Below are positions 56,870-64,000 of a DNA stretch of 64,000 bases, in pieces. Origin of the DNA: Epiperipatus broadwayi (taxonomy: Eukaryota; Onychophora; Udeonychophora; Euonychophora; Peripatidae); contig JAQFVV010000017.1 in the NCBI GenBank assembly GCA_028023455.1, positions 1,486,501 through 1,550,500 of the forward strand, in the 5' to 3' direction. Position 1 is the first letter of the stretch, and each line of letters begins with the position of its first letter. Made by a program: the position numbers and the translations under genes. A model generated the notes under the pieces. That model was not told the DNA's origin, searched no databases, and saw only the letters and a program-made list of their open reading frames with translations.

Positions 56870-57072
56870 TTTTTCTTATTAATGGAAAAACTTTTACAAA
56901 ACAACAATAATAGTTAATATTTCGCCCAAAACTCCAGCCATCCTCAGAATTAACATTATTAGTAAATTTGATAAAATAAAATTTTACTGTGAATTAATTA
57001 AATAATGTTAATTCTGAGGATGGCATTAAACATTAATTCTGAGGCTGGCTAGTGAGATATGGCCAAAACATT
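56870..57072. mobile_element. Palindromic element with hammerhead-like motif (family H4)
   Basis: Arms share 'gttaatatttcg', 'tggctgga' and 'tctgagga'-type blocks around a centre near 56985. The left arm on the minus strand reads GTTAAT, T, CTGAGGA, TGGCTGGAGTTTTGGGC, GAAA, TATTAAC. CTGAGGA fits CTGANGA, GAAA is present, and GTTAAT can pair with ATTAAC as stem I. Stem II is weak here (GCT/GGC), but a second partial copy at 57030-57070 has GGCT/GGCC. The sequence could equally be a PLE end. Confidence 0.5.
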
Positions 57073-57074
57073 AA

Positions 57075-57244
57075 TTAATCACATGATCACCATTTTCTGT
57101 GCTTTAACCTAGATGTTAAAATAGTAACAAACTCTAAATAATAGTGCCACACAGTCTTAGTAGCAAACATACTTGCATCCACTGATTACTAAGACTTGCA
57201 TTAGGTGGCAGCACTGAATGGAGAATTTGCTACAATTTTAACAT
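57075..57244. mobile_element. H1 element, minimal copy
   Basis: Ends ATGTTAAAATAGTAACAAAC and 'gaatttgctacaattttaac' are inverted. Between them are 'agtgccacacagt' and 'catccactgattact' only, with no core. The flanking 'aatcacatgatcaccatttt' module precedes it. It defines the outermost H1 inverted terminal sequence. Confidence 0.6.
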
Positions 57245-57392
57245 TAATTATTGTTGTTTTTGTGAATAAATTTGTATTTATAATAGTTTACATTTATTTG
57301 TAAATGGAAGATTTAATTGATATCTATATTTTTGCAATTTATATCTAATCATATATCTATATATATGAGTGTGTATATGCATACATATTTAC

Positions 57393-57605
57393 CTTTCTTC
57401 TTCATACTCCAATATATCACAAGCTTCCTTAGCAATGTTCATTTCCACCGTAAGCTCGTCCAATTGCTGTTTCATTTTGAAATTGGTATGGTAGGGATAT
57501 TCAAGTACCTCTTCAAACTTATTATCCATAGATTTCTTTAAAATGGAAGCTTTATTAGACAACAATTCACAATGACGTTTATTATAACTTTCAGCATTTT
57601 GAACC
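57393..57605 (-). CDS. Putative internal coding exon, coiled-coil-like protein
   Basis: Minus strand: a strong acceptor (T-rich tract then TTTTAG) at 57606-57607 and donor GTAAATATG at 57391-57392 bound a 213-bp exon in phase 2 on both sides. It encodes VQNAESYNKRHCELLSNKAS, ILKKSMDNKFEEVLEYPYHT and NFKMKQQLDELTVEMNIAKE, ending ACDILEYEEER. The mix of charged residues with spaced Leu/Ile suggests helices or coiled coil. It is the best-supported host exon in the window. The protein family is not recognised; the upstream exon is not visible. Confidence 0.55.
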
Positions 57606-57649
57606 CTAAAACAAAAAAAAACATGCCATAAAAAGCATCCCAAAATTCT

Positions 57650-58260
57650 TTTTGGGGGGTTTGAATTTTATAACAAATATTAGATGTGATGTAGACTTCA
57701 CCCTAACAGGACTTCCTTCTTATATGAAGCTAAGTAGTCAAAGAGTTTTCAGGAATTGCTCATACGCATCTATTGCCTTTTCCATTAATCTTAAAATCAG
57801 GTTGGATAAAACAAACTAAGCATGGATCATGTGACTTCTTAGATTATGATACATGTTCTTATCTCATACTTCCTTTAGTGGATTTGGATAAGAAGAAAAA
57901 TAAAATTAGATATAAACTGTTAGCAATAATAAATAAGAATATGTAAAAACAATTATTTTACTGAACAATTATCCCAGTGAAAAAAGTGTATGGCTGAAGA
58001 GCAAAAGGGATTCTAGATTGAGATAAGGGGGGGGGATGACAAAATTTCAGCTTGATCAATTGAATGCTTTTTTAATGCTCATTTAGCTTTATAATAAAAT
58101 CTTAAAACTCAGAGAAGCTAATAAACTCCCCAGAAATGCATGTCGGTGATCAACCCATCTATGTAAGGTTTACTATATGAATAAAAATATAGTAATAACA
58201 GTTATAAAAAGAACATATGGAATGGGCATTACCAATTTGCACTATTCAATTCCTTTAAGG
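57650..58260. other. Spacer, nothing recognised
   Basis: Includes a G-run at about 58027. No repeat family identified; intronic if the minus-strand exon at 57393 belongs to a gene extending rightward. Confidence 0.3.
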
Positions 58261-58898
58261 CAGGGGTGAGGAACCTTTTATCTGCCAAGTGCTATTTCGA
58301 TATTGATGATCTCTTGTGGGTCGCATAAAAATTATTGACTTAAAAATTAGCCTACTATATTTAATCAAAAATTTCAATTAATTTACCTCTAATTATTAAA
58401 TGTGAGCAACCTTTTCAACTGGGGTATCAATTTCAATCTTCCTTTTTAAATGAGGTCCTTAATTTTGGTAAACTAAAAATAATCATTATTATTTATTAAT
58501 GACTGTTGCCCATTTAATGACTATTTTTCCAACTTGTCTTGAACCTATTTTCAAGTTGTATATTCTCAAATTACTTTTTAAGATCTGGACATGTTAAATC
58601 TATGGGACTTAGGATGCAGTCTTTTATAAACTCTCACTTCAGAAAATGTTTTAAAATGTTCTGCTTTGTTTTTTTTTGGAAATAACTTGCTTTCACAGAA
58701 TTTTTCTGACTTGTTTTTACAAAACATGTCGGCTATTTGATGAACCTTCTTGTCACGTTTTCTATTTTATTGTTTCTTTCTTCACAATGTTTTCTAAATA
58801 ATGCCTCTTAATAGTGTGTTCTTTATTAACTAAAATACTTTCCAGACATATCAGGCATATTGATTTACTATTTTCTTCTATAAAAAATATGTGTTAGT
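58261..58898 (+). mobile_element. hAT-type transposon, left end
   Basis: CAGGGGTGAGGAACCTTTT followed by 'ctgccaagtgc' and 'cttgtgggtcgcataaaaat' is the classic 5' end of a hAT element. The right end is not found; the element is interrupted by the LINE-C insertion at 58899. No intact transposase. Confidence 0.6.
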
Positions 58899-60083
58899 TA
58901 TGGGAAAGTCACCCTCCTCAATCTTCTAGTGTTTCCTAAAATAGCATACTACCTCCCCATTGTTCTACCTACACATTCCTTTATACCCAAAATCAATTCC
59001 CTTTGCACCCATTTTCTCTGGGGCAGAAAGGTGGTGGGCATCAGCCTAAAAAGAACTTGTTTTCCTAAAAACCTCAATGGGTTGGGCCTGCACTCCATCA
59101 ATAACCGTCTGATCCAGAGATCTCACAACATTATCCTCACATTCCTAAGTCACTTTCCTGCCAACTTATGCATATCATTATCACACCCACCACTAACACT
59201 CCTCCTCCCAGTGGCAGGCCCAGGTCATGACCTTGCTCACTGCCAACATCCTACAAAAGGCTGGCTTTGTTATACCATCCATCAGCAGCAACCTAAAGTA
59301 CAGGGAGGTTTTCAATCAGACCACAGACTTCTCCATTGTGTCCCCTACGTTCCTCAAACTTACCAATGCTCAATTAATCCAAAAATTCAAAAGATGGTCC
59401 CTTGAGGCAAAATTCCTCAATTTCCTCCTCAAAATCAATCTTCACTCCCTTCCCACAAATCAATTTTTGGTTAATCATAGGGTTTCACCAAGATCTCTCC
59501 CATATGCCAGCTCTGTAAAACTGACAATGAAACCCTCCAGCACTTCCTATTTAAATGTCCCTTTCTGCTTGGCATGAGAAATATCATCAACTCCTGCCTT
59601 TCCTCACACAGGAATACCATCTTCAACTTCCAAGAATCCATAGAAACAGGGATCTTTGCAGCTATTAGACTATCAGTTTTCCTGCATCTATGCTCTCTGG
59701 TTGCTCCGATGTGCTATTATTTTTGACCAGAGAGTACACTCAGTCAATCAAAAGCTATTGGATCTAATTCACTCTCTCAAAACCAGAGATACCAAACTAG
59801 TCCCACCTCCACTCCTCACAGACACTTGGGAAATCCTCCAACTCCCATCCTCTCAGTTTCTGTCATAGGACTCAATCATGAAGACATGCATTTCGGACTG
59901 GCCTGGACTACACACCATTTCCCCTTTCCACTTCCCATTCCCTTTTCACATGTATCCTTCCCCTCTTACCATGTTGCTCCTGAAATTTCAATTTATCTTA
60001 TAATCACTCCCTTGTAAACCTTTTCTAATTATATCTGTGTTTTTTTTTAATGAATAAACGTTCATCACTGAGAGAAAAAAAAA
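58899..60083 (+). mobile_element. LINE-C insertion, 5' truncated, with target-site duplication
   Basis: ATGTGTTAGT at 58889-58898 and again at 60084-60093 flanks the insert, and the 3' end has AATAAA (about 60054) and poly(A). Frames in order: KINSLCTHFLWGRKVVGISL and KNLNGLGLHSINNRL, then (frameshift) TLLTANILQKAGFVIPSISS and LKINLHSLPTNQFLVNHRVS, then (frameshift) CQLCKTDNETLQHFLFKC, a C-x2-C-x8-H-x4-C zinc finger of the zf-RVT type found at the C-terminus of some LINE proteins. It is noticeably GC-richer than its surroundings. Broken frames show it is dead. Confidence 0.8.
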
Positions 60084-60093
60084 ATGTGTTAGT

Positions 60094-60744
60094 CCATTTC
60101 TTTTAAGATGCATGATTTTCTCGTCAGTTTTTCTTACCTTAGACAATGTATCCATCTAATAATAAAAAAATTACATGCAAATTAATAATAAAATGAAGTA
60201 CAATTTTATTTTTATTTTTGTATGGTAAGTCTCAAAAAGGGGTCATGCAAAATCCTTTCTACCTATCAGATTAATCTGTTATTGTAAGCTTTTTCATAAC
60301 TTAGTAAGAGGATATTGTCAAGGTTTGAGGCAGGTTTTATAAGACTGTTTTGTACCATGTTTAAAAATAAAATAAATAAATACATTGGCAAAAGACTAAT
60401 GACTTTGTTGAATGGTTAAATAATTAAATATAAGTAAGGAGATATCTCTTCAATAGATAGTAAAATTTGTAAGAATAGATTCTGTTGAAAGTTATAAAAG
60501 AGCTGTATAATAAATAATTAGAAAATATCAACATTTTACGAAAACAAGTGTTCAAAAAGCATATATAATCTTAAACAATCTGATATTAAAATATATAAAA
60601 AAAATTAAATTTGCTAATAGCCTAGTTATTAAACATATATTGATTTCATCAATCAGGACTATAAGGTGTGATCAAATATTTGACAATAAAAATTATAATT
60701 GCAAAAAAATATATATCAAACTTGGAACAAATTATTTCACAATA
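60094..60744. other. Spacer, nothing recognised
   Basis: AT-rich sequence without recognisable features. Confidence 0.3.
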
Positions 60745-60908
60745 AACCAGATCCAAGATTCCTCACTGATAAAAGCCACAAGCTAGAAACTAGTCTGGGG
60801 ATATTGGATGAGTAGGCACGAGGGGATTTTATGCACAAACCTTCTTGCATCCATTGATTACTCTGGCTTGCACTGGTGGTGCTACTGTGCAGAGAGTTTA
60901 GCCTCTGT
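60745..60908 (+). mobile_element. H1 hairpin element, truncated plus arm
   Basis: Begins within the hammerhead region (60750-60809) and ends 'gtgctactgtgcagagagtt'. Core reads CTGATAA (G8 lost); GAAACTAGTC, stem II AGC/GCT and outer stem I ATCCAA/TTGGAT are intact. Confidence 0.65.
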
Positions 60909-61218
60909 GTATTTCACAATAACTGGAAACAACCTCCCTAAAAATATCACGTAACTCTGTGACATGCTAGCTTATATATTGCTGTTTTTGTTTTTTTTTA
61001 ATTAAGGAAAAAAAAATGCAGGTGACTGATCACCCACTACATAATGTAAATACATTTGTTTAAAAGGAATCTTTAGATCATACTACAGTCAATAACCCTA
61101 GTCTTCTCCATTGATTCATAAGAGTCTTTGAATTGCCAAGTTCTTTAATTCACAGATCCTTAAAACTTCATCTATGTTGCCATGTCTTTGTATAAACCGC
61201 ATTTATGGAATTCATACT
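60909..61218. other. Spacer; possible 3' flank of the 61.2-kb frame
   Basis: No motif recognised. Confidence 0.3.
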
Positions 61219-62035
61219 TTAATCCGTTTCTGAATTTCTATTGCTTTCCTGTTCGGAGTTTTCTTCAAAATTTTCCTCTTGTGAGCTTATTTCTTCATCA
61301 TCTGTGATTTCTTCTGTTTCATCAGTACACACAGGACTAATACTAATTTGTTGCTGCATTTCCTTTGGATAGCCATCTACTTCCTCACTTCCAGAACTGT
61401 CACTATGAGCCTCATCGCTCCATTGCTCTTCTACATTATCAAGTTCTTCGACTGGATTATCAGACTTTTCTATGATACCCTGCACTACTTCACCTTGCCT
61501 GCTTCCAGACCTGTCACTACAAGACTCTATCATTCCATTGCTCTTCTATGTTATTGATTTTTTCCTCTGGATTATCTGCCTCTTCTGAAATTATCTGCCC
61601 TACTTCGCTGTTGCTACATATATGCCCCTTCCAAAAAAGACATGCCCCTTTAGACTCAACAATACATTTGAAGATCATGGGATGAGCTAAAATATCATGT
61701 TCCATTACCTCTGAGTCATTGACTATCTGACCTTCTGATTCAGTTTCCATCTCATTCCCTGACTCCTGTTGAGCAAACTTCTTCTGTCTTCTTTTCCTTT
61801 TTTTCTTTCTCCTTGAGAGACCCTCAGTTTTCTTTTCTTGCTCACCACACAGCTCGATGTTTGAGCCCACAACACTATGCTCATCAGTTTGCAAGCCAGA
61901 GCCATTCTTATTTTTCCTCTTGAAACTTGCACCTTGTGTCATTTTACCAATTTGAGTTGAACCATTCTCACTTAGTTCTGTATCACTGAACATGTTAGCT
62001 TCTTTTAATTGCTGTTTTAGTAGCATATTTTTTAC
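61219..62035 (-). pseudogene. Hypothetical acidic, Lys-rich protein with one frameshift
   Basis: Two minus-strand frames are continuous if a single base is removed near 61520-61535. The N-part has KMTQGASFKRKNKNGSG, a strongly basic SRRKKKRKRRQKKFA (nuclear-localisation-like) and HPMIFKCIVESKGACLFWKG. Then come two copies of a roughly 40-residue acidic unit: SEVGQIISEEADNPEEKIN with NIEEQWND, and GEVVQGIIEKSDNPVEELDN with VEEQWSDEAH. The tail is very acidic (TDDEEISSQEENFEENSEQE). Aligning the two repeats shows one extra base in the first after EQWND, which breaks the frame. It could be a host gene exon with an assembly error or a pseudogene. The protein is not recognised; an in-frame stop lies upstream of the first Met, so a 5' exon may exist. 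Confidence 0.5.
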
Positions 62036-62041
62036 TTTTCC

Positions 62042-62235
62042 ACCTCTACGCCATCTATATATAATAAGCTTTAGTAACTAATGGATGCCTGATGATAGGT
62101 ACTCCTCGCTGATGAAAAATATACATTTGAAACTAATCTAGTAATATTGAATAGTGCAGCACAGGATAAGAATGTATTAACCCCAATCATCTGGCATTTA
62201 TAAGTTACTAAAGCTTAAGGTAGGTGGTATCGATG
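62042..62235. mobile_element. Diverged H1-like palindrome with hammerhead-like motif
   Basis: Ends 'ccacctctacgccatctata' and 'aggtggtatcgatgg' are inverted, as are 'aagctttagtaact' and 'agttactaaagctt'. In the middle the plus strand has CTGATGA, A, AAAT-ATAC-ATTT, GAAAC, TAATC, then 'tagtaatattgaat'. The core is complete and stem II is four perfect pairs with an unpaired A at its base; stem I is poor (TACT/AGTA, offset). It looks like an ancient H1 relative. Confidence 0.45.
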
Positions 62236-62391
62236 GTGAAAAAAAAAAAACAACTTCTCTACAAATATCTTTTGCCTAGTCTAGTCAGTAAATATATTAA
62301 ACGAAATATTACAATAAAATGATTTAAATTATCTGAAATATATTATTATAATGACTAATGAAATACATATTTATATATATCTTATGAAACA

Positions 62392-62505
62392 ATCTAAATA
62401 AAAACAGCATGGTAAAGTCTAGTAAATTTAATGTCCAAATCGTTATTTATCTAAATAAAAACAGCATGGTAAAGTCTAGTAAATTTAATGTCCAAATCGT
62501 TATTT
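62392..62505 (+). repeat. Perfect 57-bp tandem duplication
   Basis: Two consecutive copies of a 57-bp unit beginning ATCTAAATAAAAACAGCATG with no difference. Recent duplication or an assembly artefact. Confidence 0.9.
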
Positions 62506-62509
62506 ATTA

Positions 62510-63765
62510 ACTTTTTCTTGTTGTTTCTTATGTAAAATTGTTTCATGTGATCTAATAGTTATTTTTAGTTATATTACACTTTAGGTGATTATGTATTTAT
62601 TTAAATGACTGATAATAATACGTCGTGTGTATTCAAAATGATGTGCGATCTTATTATTTTTGTTTGAAAGAGTTAATGGCTATTTTTAAATTTCTTTCTT
62701 GCAAATAATTTTAATTGATTATCAAAACTTATGAAATTTAGTAGCTTTCTTTAGACTATATGTATTTTTCTAACTCTACAATCTGTGAGTTTCAAGAGAT
62801 TATCTTGACATAGAATCTTATGTTTATAAGGTTTGTAAAATTTCAACAAGTCTCATAATGTTTCAATATGTTCTTAATATCCTTAACTCTCTGTTATCTT
62901 CAATGAAACTTTTCCACGTGACACCCACCATTGACTATCTTTTTTCTCAACAGCTCATTCAGTTGATTCCATTTATCTTCTAAACCACATGTATATGTAA
63001 AGATCTGGAAACATATGATGAGAAGTCACGCATGTAATCTAGATATATTTTAATAATAATTTTTAAAAGCATTAAAAAAAGATTTAATTCATTTTATGTA
63101 ATGTAATGTGATTGTTTTATATATATGTGCCGCAATATTTAGGGAAGATTTATTAACAATTAACGACAATAGCTAAGGGCGGGTTAAGATTCCTATCCCT
63201 AGAATATAATTTTTATTTATCAGATTTAATCTTGATTAGCATGAGAGACGTTTTTTTTTTTTTAAATCTTAATCATTTATTATTTTGTTTTATTTATATC
63301 AAATCCGCATTTTCTTATGATTTTAATTAGAAAGCAATAAAATGGATCCTACCTTTTTTTTAAAAAAATGTTGTTTAGAAAATAAAATTATTTAGGAAAA
63401 AAACTAAGTTCACTATCATAAAAAGGATATATATTTTTATGGCGTGATGTACTATCTTCATATGAAATAAAAGTTAAATTAGAAGCTATTGCAAAATTTA
63501 ATATTTAAAAGTACACGTATATTTAGAAAAATAAATTAACATTTGTATCTACATATTAATGAGACATAACATCATTATCCATAATCTCGTGTTTGCTGAT
63601 GGGTCTAATAGTATAGTACTTATATATCTATATACCATGCCCACAACTTGGCTTTGAGTCTAGGCCAGATTATCTTAGAAAATTTTCCTAGGCCATTGAA
63701 GAAGCTTAAGTTTTTTTTTTAAGGTAGTCAGGCTATAACCGAGCTAACCAACCATAAGTGTTCAG
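62510..63765. other. AT-rich spacer, nothing recognised
   Basis: No coding frames or repeats I can support. Confidence 0.35.
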
Positions 63766-64000
63766 CAACACAGAGGTAAAACTCTCCATACAGTAGTGCT
63801 ACTCAGTGCAAACCAGAGTAATGAATGCAGGAAGGATTGTACATAAAATCCATATCTAATGCATACTCATCCAATATCCCCAGATTAGTTTATTGGTTGT
63901 GGCTGTCATCAGAGAGGAGCCTTGGATCTGAGGGTACTGTACCTAGATCTTAGCATCTAATGCGATTATCCAGTAGTGCCCTAACTTATTAGCTGGATAA
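63766..64000 (-). mobile_element. H1 hairpin element, minus arm, continues past window edge
   Basis: Starts with the full outer end 'agaggtaaaactctccatac' and 'agtagtgctactcagtg'. The ribozyme-like motif (63869-63927, minus) has CTGATGA and perfect outer stem I, but ATAAAC replaces AGAAAC and TAATC replaces TAGTC. The second arm may lie beyond 64000. Confidence 0.65.

Noticed and set aside
1-64000. CRISPR arrays, operons, riboswitches or bacterial insertion sequences
   Set aside because: Sequence is eukaryotic; no regularly spaced short direct repeats with unique spacers were seen.

Overview
The window is AT-rich, repeat-dominated nuclear DNA from a multicellular animal. Evidence: spliced-looking exons with AG/GT borders, animal-type non-LTR retrotransposons, Penelope-like elements (PLEs), tRNA-derived SINEs with target-site duplications, and hAT-type terminal repeats. 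A short (TTAGGG)4 tract inside one PLE argues mildly against an arthropod with TTAGG telomeres. The species cannot be fixed from this window; an AT-rich invertebrate is my inference. Nothing looks prokaryotic, and there is no rRNA, CRISPR or operon.

Layout. 1-860: fragment of one LINE (LINE-D) next to a degenerate tandem repeat. 1.9-4 kb: two SINEs and the first copies of a dispersed hairpin element. 7-14 kb: two large tRNA-bearing foldbacks, an RTE-clade LINE fragment, and a 1.8-kb palindrome of two PLE copies around telomere-like repeats. 14-31 kb: decayed LINE, PLE, MITE and SINE copies, plus one possible terminal exon near 19.5 kb. 31.5-34.5 kb: hAT relic, RTE fragment and two large hairpin elements. 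37.4-40.3 kb: a nearly full-length RTE-type LINE whose 949-codon frame is broken by only two stops. 41-42.4 kb: direct and inverted repeats carrying ribozyme-like motifs. 42.5-46 kb: a decayed near-complete LINE of another family (LINE-B). 46-53.5 kb: more hairpin elements, an old LINE-C and a tandem ribozyme-like array. 53.9-55.7 kb: a head-to-head PLE pair. 55.9-57.6 kb: two minus-strand putative exons. 58.3-60.1 kb: a hAT end invaded by a LINE-C copy with target-site duplication. 61.2-62.0 kb: an acidic, lysine-rich hypothetical reading frame with one frameshift.

Main finding. A dispersed hairpin family (about 13 copies or fragments) contains in each arm a roughly 59-nt motif with the layout of a type I hammerhead ribozyme: CTGATGA, a short stem II, GAAA, a minimal stem III with palindromic CTAG, a GTC cleavage triplet, and a two-part stem I that pairs. 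A second, unrelated lineage at 52577-52620 has an even more canonical core, and related copies occur as direct repeats 471 bp apart (41832-42367) and as about 355-bp tandem units (52.7-53.5 kb), the architecture described for animal retrozymes. Other hairpins show weaker versions. Hammerheads are known in PLEs and in small animal circular RNAs (retrozymes), and PLE coding remnants lie in the same window, so mobilisation by PLE machinery is a reasonable inference. All ribozyme calls rest on reading the sequence by eye and need covariance-model and cleavage tests.
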